A stretch of 64,000 nt of DNA from AC-32 sp963704005 (lineage in GTDB: Bacteria > Actinomycetota > Thermoleophilia > Gaiellales > Gaiellaceae): positions 868,001 through 932,000 of the forward strand of contig CAVPGJ010000001.1 in NCBI GenBank assembly GCA_963704005.1, given 5' to 3'. The notes below the pieces were generated by a model. It was given only the letters and a program-made list of their open reading frames with translations, did not search any database and had not been told where the DNA came from. Made by a program: the position numbers and the translations under genes. Below are positions 9,681-17,447 of this stretch, piece by piece. Each line of letters begins with the position of its first letter. Position 1 is the stretch's first letter.

Positions 9681-9908
9681 GTGTCCCACCTCCGCTCTCC
9701 GTCGATCGGCCACGGCGTGATCTCCTTCATCTGGGGGTTGTTCCTGGGCGCGTTCATCTGGCTCGGCTCGGTGGCTGTCGGCGTCTCGGGAGCGACCGCG
9801 TTCATCGTCGGAAGCGTCTGCGGCTTCCTGATCTTCCTGGCCGTCTACGTGTACGGCGTCGATGACCCGGCCGATCAGCCGGAGCGGCGCGCGACACGGC
9901 CGCGCTGA
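9681..9908 (+). CDS. Small membrane protein, two transmembrane segments
   Basis: This 75-residue protein starts at GTG 9681 after an AAGG about nine bases upstream. Two hydrophobic stretches (VISFIWGLFLGAFIWLGSVA and TAFIVGSVCGFLIFLAVYVY) are followed by a short charged tail. No family is recognised. An ATG-like frame extends upstream to 9561 but has no membrane or domain signal before position 9681, so the shorter start is preferred. Confidence 0.55.
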   Translation: MSHLRSPSIGHGVISFIWGLFLGAFIWLGSVAVGVSGATAFIVGSVCGFLIFLAVYVYGVDDPADQPERRATRPR

Positions 9909-10054
9909 CCCGCGAGCCCGAAGAGCAGTAGGCGCAGGAGGTCGTTCCCGACCAGCTCGCGGAGCCGGTCGAGCACCGGCCGGCGCTCGCGGGACTTCTC
10001 CACCCCGACGTCGGCGAGCAGGCGCTCGTCGTGGCTGTCGAGGGCGGCGCTCAT
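9875..10054 (-). CDS. Small hypothetical protein
   Basis: The ATG at 10054 opens a 59-residue, charge-rich frame (MSAALDSHDERLLADVGVEK, then SRERRPVLDRLRELVG) with plausible amphipathic helices. The ribosome site is weak, and the 3' end overlaps the convergent small membrane gene by about 34 bp. It could be a real small gene or a GC-rich chance frame; no family is recognised. Confidence 0.35.
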   Translation of the reverse strand: MSAALDSHDERLLADVGVEKSRERRPVLDRLRELVGNDLLRLLLFGLAGQRGRVARRSG

Positions 10055-10156
10055 TGCCCCGCTGGTATCGGCGGGTGGGCAGCCTGCATCATCCCTCCCG
10101 GGAGGGAAGGCCGTCCGCGGCGCCCCGGCGGCGGCCTCCGAAATCTGCAACCTCGC

Positions 10157-10219
10157 CAAGGCGCTCGCTTGCGACGCCGACTTGAGAGGCCGGGCCGGCT
10201 TTGCCGGCGCGGCCGTCTA
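10157..10219. repeat. Two-hairpin palindromic repeat, copy R2
   Basis: Hairpin A is GGCGCTCGCTTGCGACGCC (10160-10178). Hairpin B is 10188-10214 (GGCCGGGCCGGC-TTT-GCCGGCGCGGCC). The GTCTA flank overlaps the stop codon (10217-10219) of the minus-strand gene to its right. Confidence 0.75.
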
Positions 10220-10822
10220 CAGGGAGAGGCGGCGCGCGTCGAAGCGCGCGGAGTGGAGCTCGACCGAGAACTCCTCGAGCACGCGCCCGGCGTCCGGCGG
10301 GAAGACGTGCTCGACGACGCCGATCTCCTCGTCGTTGTGGAAGGGAACGTCGAGGTGCTGTGCCGAGACGAGGTTGACCGAGACGCTCGAGCAGACCGGA
10401 CAGCGCACGGCGATTCCCACCGCGCTGCGGTCGCCCGCCGGCGCGAGCAGGAAGAACGCCGACGGGAAGATCGGCCGCGGCCGTTCCTCCGGGTAGCAGA
10501 AGAAGCTCCACGGCCACGTGCCCGCCCCGATCCGGCGAGCCGCGAGGTCGGCCAGCTCGTTCTCGACCGGGTCGAGGGTCGCGGTCATCAGATTCAGGAA
10601 GACGCCCTCCTCCTGGAGGCCGAGCGGCGCCCAGTCGAGCTCGTCGTGGGAGACGAGCCCGGGATGCTGCCCACCGCAGCCGCAGTCGAAGTCGACGTGG
10701 AAGACCGCCGGGTGCTCGGCGCCGGGGAGCTGCTCGATCCGCCGGAAGGACGAGAGCGAGACGCGGGCCTCCCCCCGCTCCGGGCAGGCGAACCCGTATC
10801 GCGTGGTGAGAGCGTCGAACAT
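10217..10822 (-). CDS. Conserved-looking hypothetical protein with Cys-rich zinc-ribbon-like pairs
   Basis: About 201 residues from ATG 10822 (MFDALTTRYGFACPERGEAR); an upstream in-frame extension reads through repeat R3 and is rejected. Cys/His clusters are visible: FACPERG, DFDCGCGGQHPGLVSHDE and VRCPVCSSVSVNLVSAQH. These suggest bound metal, perhaps two zinc knuckles. The C-terminal half contains a WPWSFFCYPEERPRPIFPSA stretch. I do not recognise the family. The gene is followed by repeat R2 and lies downstream of apt in the same direction, separated from it by repeat R3. Confidence 0.65.
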   Translation of the reverse strand: MFDALTTRYGFACPERGEARVSLSSFRRIEQLPGAEHPAVFHVDFDCGCGGQHPGLVSHDELDWAPLGLQEEGVFLNLMTATLDPVENELADLAARRIGAGTWPWSFFCYPEERPRPIFPSAFFLLAPAGDRSAVGIAVRCPVCSSVSVNLVSAQHLDVPFHNDEEIGVVEHVFPPDAGRVLEEFSVELHSARFDARRLSL

Positions 10823-10857
10823 CGCCCTCTTGTAATCGGCAGCCCGGACGGTGGAAC

Positions 10858-10925
10858 CAAGGCGCTCGCTTGCGAAGCCGACCAAAAGAGGGCGTGCCGG
10901 CTTTGCTGGTGCGCCCGTCTGAGTC
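10858..10925. repeat. Two-hairpin palindromic repeat, copy R3
   Basis: Hairpin A is at 10861-10879 (GGCGCTCGC-TT-GCGAAGCC). Hairpin B is at 10890-10916 (GGGCGTGCCGGC-TTT-GCTGGTGCGCCC), then GTCTGA. It lies two bases from the apt stop codon. Confidence 0.7.
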
Positions 10926-10926
10926 T

Positions 10927-11445
10927 TCAGTACGTGATCAGGGAGAAGACGTCGTAGTCCTCGAGCTGGTTGCGCCCCTCGAGAAAGGCGAGCTCGATCA
11001 CGAAGGCGGTGCCGACGACGATGCCGCCGAGCTGCTCGGCCAGGTTGCAGATCGCCGCGGCCGTCCCGCCCGTGGCCAGGACGTCGTCGTGCACCAGGAC
11101 GCGCTGTCCTCCCGCGATCGCGTCGGCATGGAGCTCCAGGCTGTTCTCGCCGTATTCGAGCGCGTACGTGGCGCTCACGGTCTCCCAGGGCAGCTTCCCT
11201 GGCCGGCGCGCAGCGACGAAGCCGCAGCCGAGCTTGTACGCGATTGCGGCGCCGAGGATGAACCCGCGCGCCTCGGCCCCGAGGATCACGTCAGGCTTGC
11301 GCGGCTCGATCCAGTCGGCCAGCAGATCGACCGTCTCCCGCAGCGTGGCCGGGTCGGCCAGCAGCGGCATGATGTCCTTGAAGACGATGCCGGGCTCGGG
11401 GAAGTCCGGGACGTCCCGGATCTTTGCCTGGAGGGTCTCGGACAT
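10927..11445 (-). CDS. apt: Adenine phosphoribosyltransferase
   Basis: 172 residues, the usual length for the family. It shows FPEPGIVFKDIMPLLADP at the N-terminus and the PRPP loop VLVHDDVLATGGTAAA. The enzyme salvages adenine plus PRPP to AMP in the cytoplasm. Its ATG at 11445 shares one base with the stop of the upstream MerR-type gene (TGATG), so translation is probably coupled. Confidence 0.93.
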   Translation of the reverse strand: MSETLQAKIRDVPDFPEPGIVFKDIMPLLADPATLRETVDLLADWIEPRKPDVILGAEARGFILGAAIAYKLGCGFVAARRPGKLPWETVSATYALEYGENSLELHADAIAGGQRVLVHDDVLATGGTAAAICNLAEQLGGIVVGTAFVIELAFLEGRNQLEDYDVFSLITY

Positions 11446-12149
11446 CAGCCGGACGCGAGGTGGCGGAGGTCGCGCCAGAACAGCAGCTGCGAGAGCTCCT
11501 GCGCCAGCTCGGCCAGCACCTCGAGCTCCTGGATCCCGCCCTGGCGGCGCTCCGGGTTGCGCGAGCGCAACGCCGGCGCGACCAGCTGGTGCAGCAGGCC
11601 GGCCTCGCGGTCTGCAGACGTCCGGAACGTGCGCAGGTGCCGCGCCGAGATTCCGTAACGGAAGAGCTTGGCGCAGGCGACGGCCACATCGACGTCGCCG
11701 GCCGGATAGCGCTTCTCGCTGCCCTCGCGGCGGGGCTGGAGCAGGCCGTATTCCTCCAGATCGCGCGCCAGCTCCGGTGCAATCGCCGCCCGCTCGCAGA
11801 GCTCGGCGAGATCGAGCTCCTCGTCGGGCCCCGCCAGCCCTGCGGCGCGCTGCCGTCGGCGCTCCTTTCCCGGGCCTGAAGGCGAGGCGAGCTCCTGCCG
11901 GATCACGCGCAGCGGCAGGAACTCGTCGCGCTGCAGGCGCAGGATCGTCTCCAGCCGCTCGACGTCGTCCTCGCTGAAGAGCCGGTAGCCGCTCTGCGTG
12001 CGCCGGGGCGCGAGTAGGCCCTGGTCCTCGAGGTAGCGGATCTTCGAGATCGAGATGTCGGGGAACTCGGCCTGCAGGTAGTTGCAGACGCTCCCGATCG
12101 TGAGCAGCCGCCGCTCGCGCACCTGGGTCTGGGCCGGCGTCGCGCTCAT
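11445..12149 (-). CDS. MerR-family transcriptional regulator, FtsR-like
   Basis: 234 residues. The N-terminal winged helix reads LLTIGSVCNYLQAEFPDISI, then SKIRYLEDQGLLAPRRTQSG and YRLFSEDDVERL, as in the FtsR regulators of actinobacteria. The middle part is rich in acidic residues and a second helical domain follows. In Mycobacterium and Corynebacterium this gene lies next to garA/odhI, which is also the case here: the upstream FHA gene overlaps its start (ATGA). A role in cell division gene control is inferred from that family. Confidence 0.8.
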   Translation of the reverse strand: MSATPAQTQVRERRLLTIGSVCNYLQAEFPDISISKIRYLEDQGLLAPRRTQSGYRLFSEDDVERLETILRLQRDEFLPLRVIRQELASPSGPGKERRRQRAAGLAGPDEELDLAELCERAAIAPELARDLEEYGLLQPRREGSEKRYPAGDVDVAVACAKLFRYGISARHLRTFRTSADREAGLLHQLVAPALRSRNPERRQGGIQELEVLAELAQELSQLLFWRDLRHLASG

Positions 12150-12613
12150 TTCTCGAGGAAGGTCAGCTTGTACTTGCCGATCTGGAGCTCGTCGCCGTTC
12201 TCGAGCTTCCCGGACTCGATCCGCTTGCGGTTCAGGAAGGTGCCGTTGAGGCTTCCCTGGTCCTCGATCACGAACTCACCGTCGCGCTGCACCAGCACGG
12301 CGTGCCTACGGGAGACGGTGACGTCGTCGAGGAAGATGTCGCAGTCCGGGGAGCGGCCGATCGTCGTGCGCTCGCCCTGCGGGACGAAGTGCTCGCCGGC
12401 GCGGCCGCCGCCCGAGCGGACGACGAGGGCCGGGCCTTCCTCTCCCAGCTCCTCGAGCGTCGGCATCGCGTCCTCGCCGTCGTCGTCGGGCGTGTAGCTC
12501 ATCGTCGTCTCCGAGCCCGGCTCGTCCTTGACGAGCAGCGCGCCGCACTTGGAGCAGTAGTTCGCGGCTTCCGGGTTCTGGAACCCGCACTCGGGACAGT
12601 AGATGTGACTCAT
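12146..12613 (-). CDS. FHA-domain protein, GarA/OdhI-like, with N-terminal zinc ribbon
   Basis: 155 residues. CPECGFQNPEAANYCSKCG (residues 6-24) is a double CxxC zinc ribbon. A short acidic segment carries the ETT motif (residues 35-37), the site phosphorylated by PknB/PknG-type kinases in GarA/OdhI. The FHA domain shows TTIGRSPDCDIFLDD, VSRRHAVL and GSLNGTFLNRKRI. By family knowledge such proteins switch between binding TCA/glutamate enzymes and an autoinhibited state. The zinc ribbon in front differs from mycobacterial GarA. Confidence 0.85.
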   Translation of the reverse strand: MSHIYCPECGFQNPEAANYCSKCGALLVKDEPGSETTMSYTPDDDGEDAMPTLEELGEEGPALVVRSGGGRAGEHFVPQGERTTIGRSPDCDIFLDDVTVSRRHAVLVQRDGEFVIEDQGSLNGTFLNRKRIESGKLENGDELQIGKYKLTFLEK

Positions 12614-12632
12614 AGCGATAGCTTGATGTTTG

Positions 12633-12878
12633 CTACTCGCTGGGCGGGGCTGCCTTGCCGGCCAGGATCGCGGCGAGCCGGTCGACGTCGACCTGCTCGA
12701 GCACGCTCTTCCCCCCGGTCTCGCGCAGCCGCGCCTGCAGCTCGGCGCGGAGCAGGTCGATCTTGCCGTGCAGCATCCGCCGCCGGTACGAGACCTCCAG
12801 CTCCTCCTTGGTCAGGTCGTCGATCAGCTGCTTGAGGTCGTCGTCCGAGAGCGAGCCGAGATCGGGAAACGCTTCCAC
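12633..12878 (-). CDS. RsiG-like small helical protein with a single c-di-GMP-binding-type motif
   Basis: 81 residues, almost entirely helical. It contains E26-x3-S30-x2-R33-x3-H37-x3-D41, matching the E-x3-S-x2-R-x3-Q-x3-D signature of the anti-sigma factor RsiG except for His in place of Gln. Streptomyces RsiG carries two such motifs; single-motif homologues that dimerise around c-di-GMP are reported from Rubrobacter. On that basis this is a candidate c-di-GMP-dependent anti-sigma factor. The partner WhiG-type sigma is not in the window. The neighbours are the garA-like gene downstream and the manC fusion upstream. Confidence 0.6.
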   Translation of the reverse strand: MEAFPDLGSLSDDDLKQLIDDLTKEELEVSYRRRMLHGKIDLLRAELQARLRETGGKSVLEQVDVDRLAAILAGKAAPPSE

Positions 12879-12945
12879 TGTGGAGACCTTTCGTCGAAGG
12901 AGCGGGCGCTCCTAGTTTACGCAGCCGAACGCATAAGGGTCAACC

Positions 12946-15471
12946 TCACCTTGAGGCTCCTGCTTCCGTCTCGGCCTGGTCGCCCTGCATGATCTCTTCG
13001 ACGAGCGCCTGCAGCTCGGCTTCGAGCTCGAGCGAGCTCTCCTCCGTCTTGCCCTCGGCGTAGATGTGCACGACCGGCTCGTCCGGGTCGGGCAGCACCT
13101 GAGCCCAGCCGCGCCGGTCGAAGAGCTTGATTCCGTCGAGGAGGTCTACCTTCCGTTTGCGCAGGCGCTCGGTGAGGACGCGCATCACCGTCCCCTTCAG
13201 CGACCACGGGCACGGCACCTTGCGGTGGACGAGCGTGCTCTCGGGCAGCCCGGCGACGAGCTCGGAGAGCGGCTCCTTCACCGGCGCCAGCAGCTCGAGC
13301 AGGTTGCCGAGGCTCGAGATCGCGTCGTAGGCGGGCAGGAACTCGGGGAAGACATAGCCGCCCCCGACCGCGCCGGCGAAGATGACGCCGTCCTCGGCCG
13401 CGGCCTTGGTCAGCTCGGCCAGCGAGGCGGGCGTGCGGATCACCTCGAGGTGGCTGCCCTTGACCATCTCCTCGACGCGGCTGGTGACCGTGATCGGGAA
13501 GGCAAGCTTGCCGTGCTTGCCGTTCGAGCCCATCAGGCGCAGGAAGAGCAACAGCGCCTGCTCGAGCGGAACCTCGTGCGCCTGCTCGTCGACCAGGTAG
13601 AGCCGCTCGCCGGCGCGGTCGAAGACGACGCCGAGGTCGGCCGCCACTGCCGTCACGAGCCGTTTCGCCTGCTCGACCGAGTCTCGGAGGCTCGCCGCCG
13701 GGTCCAGTCCTTCCGCGGAGAAGGCGTGCGCACCGACGGCCTCGACGCCGAGCGGTCCGAGTACCAGCGGCAACACGAAGGACGTTGCCGAGTAGCCGTA
13801 GTCGACGACGATGCGGAAGCCGCGCTCACGGATCGCGTCGCGGTCGAGCGCGTCGAGCAGGTCCTGGGCGTAGCTCTCGCGCATGCGGGCCGGGTAGCTG
13901 ATCTCCCCCACCCTGCCGAACGCCGCCCGGCGCAGCTCGTGGCGGGTGAAGTGCTTCTCGATCTCCTTCTGCAGGGTCGGCGTCAGCTGGATTCCCGGCT
14001 GCTCGCAGAAGCGGATCTGCAACATCTCCGGGTCGGCGTAGCTGACGCCGACGTGGAACCCCGCGTCGTAGCCCTGCGTCTTCAGCAGGTGGCGCCCGAC
14101 CGCGGCGGGCAGCACGCGCAAATCGGAGACGTTCACTCCGGTCGAGGTCAGACCGGAGACCATCGCCCGCTTGATCATCCGGCACGCCGGCGGCGACTCT
14201 CTGCTGACGACCACGCGCGCTCCGCTCTTCAGCGCCGTCCCGAGCGCCGCGGCCAGGCGAACTGCGACCTCGGGCGTCAGGTCGACGTTGACGAGCCCGG
14301 AGACGCCCTCGGCGTCGAACAGGCGCGACGGCGTGCGCGATTCCCAGATCAGGCTCTCGTGGATCTGCGTGCCGGTCTCGACCTCCTTGTACGGGTAGAT
14401 CCGCACGCCCGGGAAGACGTCGCTCTGGGCGCCGAGCGTGACCTCGTCGCCGATCGCCGCGCCCTCCTGCACGTGGGCGTGGGCGCGGATGTCGCAGTTG
14501 CGGCCGATGACGGCGCCCTCGATCCGGGCGCTGCGGCCGACGTGCGTCGCGGCATCGATCACCGAGCGGTCCGTGCGGGCGCCCTCGAGCAGCGTCACGC
14601 TCGCCGAGAGCACCGAGTAGGCGCCGACCGAGGCGTCGGGGGCGATCCGGCAGTAGTTGCCGACGAAGACCGGGCCTTCGATCGAGGTCAGGTCGTCGAC
14701 CTCGACCCCCTCTCCAAGCCAGATGTTGCCTCGCAGGCGGATCCCCGAGATATCGAGCTTCACGCGCTCGTCGAGGGCGTCGAAGTTCGCCTGACGGAAC
14801 TGCTCGAGGTTGCCGATGTCCTGCCAGTAGCCGTCGAACACGTGGCCGTAGAGCGGCCGGCCCATCTCGAGCAGCAGCGGGAACAACTCCTTCGAGAAGT
14901 CGTACGGGCGGTCGTTCGGGATGTGGCGCAGGCATTCGGGCTCGACCACGTAGATGCCGGTGTTGATCGTGTCGGAGAAGACCTGGCTCCAGGAGGGCTT
15001 CTCCAGGAAGCGCTCGATCCGACCGTCCTCGTCGGTGACGACGATCCCGAACTCGAGCGGGTTCTCGACCGACTTGAGCCCGATCGTGACAGCGGCCTCC
15101 TTCTCGCGGTGGGCCTCGAGGAGAGCCGTCAGGTCGACGTCGCAGAGCGCGTCGCCGGAGATGACGAGAAACGTCTCGTCGAGCCGCGTCGCGCCGGCGA
15201 GGCGGACCGAGCCCGCGGTGCCGAGCGGCGACTCCTCGACCGAGTACTCGATCGAGAGGCCGAGCGACTCGCCGTCGCCGAAGTAGCTGCGGATCGCCTG
15301 CGGCATGAAGGCGAGCGTGACGATCACCTCGTCGATCCCATGCGCGCGCAGGAGGTCGAGGATGTGCTCCATGCAGGGCTTGCCGACGATCGGGACCATC
15401 GGCTTGGGCTGGTTCGAGGTCAGCGGCCGCAGGCGCGTGCCTTCGCCGCCCGCCATCACGACGGCCTTCAC
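12946..15471 (-). CDS. Mannose-1-phosphate guanylyltransferase / phosphomannomutase-like fusion
   Basis: 841 residues. Residues 1-235 are a nucleotidyltransferase (GGEGTRLRPLTSNQPKPMVP, GDALCDVDLTALL). Residues about 255-370 are left-handed beta-helix hexapeptide repeats. The rest resembles phosphomannomutase. The usual TASHNP phosphoserine loop is not visible; the equivalent region reads SRESPPACRMIKRAM and GVSYADPEML, so the mutase half may be inactive or regulatory. The family supplies GDP-mannose for cell-envelope glycans. The start overlaps the pgsA stop by four bases. Confidence 0.85.
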   Translation of the reverse strand: MKAVVMAGGEGTRLRPLTSNQPKPMVPIVGKPCMEHILDLLRAHGIDEVIVTLAFMPQAIRSYFGDGESLGLSIEYSVEESPLGTAGSVRLAGATRLDETFLVISGDALCDVDLTALLEAHREKEAAVTIGLKSVENPLEFGIVVTDEDGRIERFLEKPSWSQVFSDTINTGIYVVEPECLRHIPNDRPYDFSKELFPLLLEMGRPLYGHVFDGYWQDIGNLEQFRQANFDALDERVKLDISGIRLRGNIWLGEGVEVDDLTSIEGPVFVGNYCRIAPDASVGAYSVLSASVTLLEGARTDRSVIDAATHVGRSARIEGAVIGRNCDIRAHAHVQEGAAIGDEVTLGAQSDVFPGVRIYPYKEVETGTQIHESLIWESRTPSRLFDAEGVSGLVNVDLTPEVAVRLAAALGTALKSGARVVVSRESPPACRMIKRAMVSGLTSTGVNVSDLRVLPAAVGRHLLKTQGYDAGFHVGVSYADPEMLQIRFCEQPGIQLTPTLQKEIEKHFTRHELRRAAFGRVGEISYPARMRESYAQDLLDALDRDAIRERGFRIVVDYGYSATSFVLPLVLGPLGVEAVGAHAFSAEGLDPAASLRDSVEQAKRLVTAVAADLGVVFDRAGERLYLVDEQAHEVPLEQALLLFLRLMGSNGKHGKLAFPITVTSRVEEMVKGSHLEVIRTPASLAELTKAAAEDGVIFAGAVGGGYVFPEFLPAYDAISSLGNLLELLAPVKEPLSELVAGLPESTLVHRKVPCPWSLKGTVMRVLTERLRKRKVDLLDGIKLFDRRGWAQVLPDPDEPVVHIYAEGKTEESSLELEAELQALVEEIMQGDQAETEAGASR

Positions 15472-16019
15472 GCCGGTTTCACCTCACGCCTGGCCTTGAG
15501 CAGGTAGCCCGCGAGCGCGACAGCGGCGAAGCCCACGCCTGCCCAGAAGATCCAGAGCGGCCACTGCGTGCCCTCGTGGGTTGCGAGCACGAACCCGAGC
15601 GAGCCGTAGAGCAGCCAGGTGGCCACCTTGCCGGCGAAGTTGACCTGGAAGTCGTAGCCGCGGTCCACGACCAGCTTGTACCCCGCGATGAGCGCCAGGT
15701 CACGTGCGGGGATCACGAGCGCGATCCACGGGAGGCGGCCCGCGTGCCAGAGGAGGATCACGGCCGAGTCGATCAGCAGCCGGTCGGCCAGCGGGTCGGC
15801 GATCTTGCCGAAGGCGGACTCGACCCGCCAGCGCCTGGCGAGCCAGCCGTCGATCTGGTCGGTCACGGCGGCGGCGCCGAAGAGGATCGCCGCGGGCCAG
15901 CTGTGGCCGCCCTCCGAGGTCAGCACCAGCACGACGAAGACCGGGATCACGGCGAGGCGCGCGAGCGTCAGGACGTTCGGGATCAGCGCCAGCGGCGCCG
16001 GTACGGCGCGGACAGCCAT
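15468..16019 (-). CDS. pgsA: CDP-alcohol phosphatidyltransferase (PgsA-type)
   Basis: 183 residues with several membrane helices. The CDP-alcohol motif is complete: D-x2-D-G-x2-A-R ... G-x3-D-x3-D (DQIDGWLARRWRVESAFGKI followed by ADPLAD). It probably makes phosphatidylglycerol phosphate from CDP-diacylglycerol and glycerol-3-phosphate; phosphatidylinositol-type activity cannot be excluded from sequence alone. It forms an operon with the manC fusion (ATGA overlap). Only 17 bp separate it from the divergent amidohydrolase, and its mRNA may be leaderless. Confidence 0.85.
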   Translation of the reverse strand: MAVRAVPAPLALIPNVLTLARLAVIPVFVVLVLTSEGGHSWPAAILFGAAAVTDQIDGWLARRWRVESAFGKIADPLADRLLIDSAVILLWHAGRLPWIALVIPARDLALIAGYKLVVDRGYDFQVNFAGKVATWLLYGSLGFVLATHEGTQWPLWIFWAGVGFAAVALAGYLLKARREVKPA

Positions 16020-16025
16020 GCTGAC

Positions 16026-16031
16026 AGGATA
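16026..16031 (-). promoter_or_regulatory. Candidate -10 element for a leaderless pgsA transcript
   Basis: TATCCT on the minus strand ends six bases before the pgsA ATG, the spacing expected if transcription starts at the A of the ATG. The 17-bp divergent gap leaves no room for a normal leader. Confidence 0.35.
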
Positions 16032-16036
16032 CGGGG

Positions 16037-17044
16037 GTGGAGACCCTTCGCCTGCCGGGCTTCGTGAACGCCCACAGTCACGGGTTCCAGCGGGCTTTGC
16101 GCGGGCGGACCGAGGGCGGGGACTTCTGGGAATGGCGCTCGTCCATGCTGGCCGTGGCCGAGGGACTGTCCCCGGAGCAGGTCCGTTCCGGCTACGTCCA
16201 GGCCTACTCGGAGATGCTCTCCGCCGGATACACGGTCGTCGGCGAGTTCCACTACCTCGGGGTGCCGGAGGCGCACGCTGCGGTGGAGGCGGCGGCCGAG
16301 GCCGGGATCGAGCTCGTGCTGCTGCTGGCGGCCTACGGACGCGGCGGGCTGGAGCGGTTCCGGCAGGCTTCAGTGGCCGAGTACCTGGGGCAGCTCGAGT
16401 CGGTGCGGGACACCGGCGTTCGGGTGGGTCTCGCCCCCCACTCCGTCCGCGCCTGCCCGCGCGACTGGCTCGAGGAGCTCGGCGCGTACGCGGCGCGCGA
16501 GTCGCTGCCGCTGCACGTGCACGCCGACGAGCAGCCGCGCGAAATCGAGGAGTGCGTCGCCGAGTACGGCCTGCGGCCGATCGAGCTGCTGGCGGAGACC
16601 GGCTGTCTCGGGCCGCACGCGACGGTCGTCCATGCGACGCACGCGGATGCGCGCGAGCTCGACCTGCTCGCCGAGTCGGGAGCGCGCGTCTGCCTGTGCC
16701 CGACGACGGAGGCGAACCTCGGCGACGGCTTCGCTCCGGTCCTCGAGCTGACCAAGCGCGGTATCGGCATCTGCATCGGCTCGGACTCGAACGTGCGGAT
16801 CGACCCGCTCGAGGAGCTGCGTGAGCTGGAGGGAATCGCGCGCCGTGAGACCGGCCGGCGGGGCGTCATCGGGCTCACAACGCTCCTCTCCTTCGGCGCG
16901 GGCGAGGGAGCCGCGGCGCTCGGAGTCGAGCGCTGGCCCGAGGCCGAGGTCGACCTCGGGCACCGTTCGCTCGCCGGGGTCGAGCCCGCCGACGTGCCCG
17001 CGGCGCTGGTCTTCGGCAGCGCCGCGGACGTCTTCGTTAGCTGA
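16037..17044 (+). CDS. Amidohydrolase of the formimidoylglutamate deiminase (HutF) type
   Basis: 335 residues from GTG 16037. The metal-binding start is PGFVNAHSHGFQRALRGRTE, followed by DFWEWRSSML, typical of HutF. Further ligands are seen in LHVHADEQ, VVHATHAD and GSDSNVRIDP. It is shorter than classical HutF (about 450) because the N-terminal beta domain and part of the C-terminus are missing, so another cyclic amidine or aminohydrolase substrate is possible. No other hut genes are visible. Confidence 0.75.
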   Translation: METLRLPGFVNAHSHGFQRALRGRTEGGDFWEWRSSMLAVAEGLSPEQVRSGYVQAYSEMLSAGYTVVGEFHYLGVPEAHAAVEAAAEAGIELVLLLAAYGRGGLERFRQASVAEYLGQLESVRDTGVRVGLAPHSVRACPRDWLEELGAYAARESLPLHVHADEQPREIEECVAEYGLRPIELLAETGCLGPHATVVHATHADARELDLLAESGARVCLCPTTEANLGDGFAPVLELTKRGIGICIGSDSNVRIDPLEELRELEGIARRETGRRGVIGLTTLLSFGAGEGAAALGVERWPEAEVDLGHRSLAGVEPADVPAALVFGSAADVFVS

Positions 17045-17049
17045 GCGGG

Positions 17050-17163
17050 CTAGTAGCCGGTCCCGCCACCGCCGCCGCCGGAGTAGACGACGGCAAGCAC
17101 GACGAGCACGGCGACTGCGAGGAGAGCCCCGCCGATCCAGAGTGTCTTGCGCGAAAGAGTCAC
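17050..17163 (-). CDS. 37-residue single-pass membrane peptide
   Basis: The GTG at 17163 is preceded by a strong AAAGGGGGTG ribosome site. The peptide is VTLSRKTLWIGG followed by one hydrophobic helix (ALLAVAVLVVLAVVYS) and a GGGGGGTGY tail. The upstream in-frame extension to 17262 lacks any signal. No family is recognised; the strong ribosome site is the main support. Confidence 0.5.
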   Translation of the reverse strand: MTLSRKTLWIGGALLAVAVLVVLAVVYSGGGGGGTGY

Positions 17164-17263
17164 GTTGTCACCCCCTTTGCAGAGAGATACGAGGCGTCGC
17201 TGAGCGGCGGATTCGCGGACGACTCGAAATCCGCCCGCTTGTTCAGGACGTATCTCCGTCACG

Positions 17264-17326
17264 CGAAGAGGGGCTGCCCCAACGGCCCCTCTTCGTCCCT
17301 CTAGGTCGGCGTCGCGAGCGACGCCT
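17264..17326. repeat. Two-hairpin element downstream of tRNA-Pro (R12)
   Basis: A perfect 11-bp stem (17264-17274 with 17285-17295) is followed by a perfect hairpin A GGCGTCGC-GA-GCGACGCC (17308-17325). It lies 47 bp after the 3' end of tRNA-Pro on the minus strand and probably ends that transcript. The order and spacing match the repeat family, but hairpin B has a different stem sequence. Confidence 0.6.
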
Positions 17327-17372
17327 CAGGTCCCCAGACAACCGAGTCGCTTGACGGCCGATGAACTTTGAA

Positions 17373-17447
17373 TCGGGGCGCCGAGATTTGAACTCGGGAC
17401 CTCTTGTCCCCCAGACAAGCGCGCTAACCAGGCTGCGCCACGCCCCG
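17373..17447 (-). tRNA. tRNA-Pro (anticodon GGG)
   Basis: The minus strand folds as a standard cloverleaf. The acceptor stem is CGGGGCG/CGCCCCG with the C1-G72 pair typical of bacterial proline tRNA. The anticodon stem-loop CTTGT-CTGGGGG-ACAAG places GGG at 34-36. The T arm is CCGAG-TTCAAAT-CTCGG, with discriminator A. CCA is not encoded. It reads proline codon CCC and lies directly downstream of proS and the XRE gene. Confidence 0.93.
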
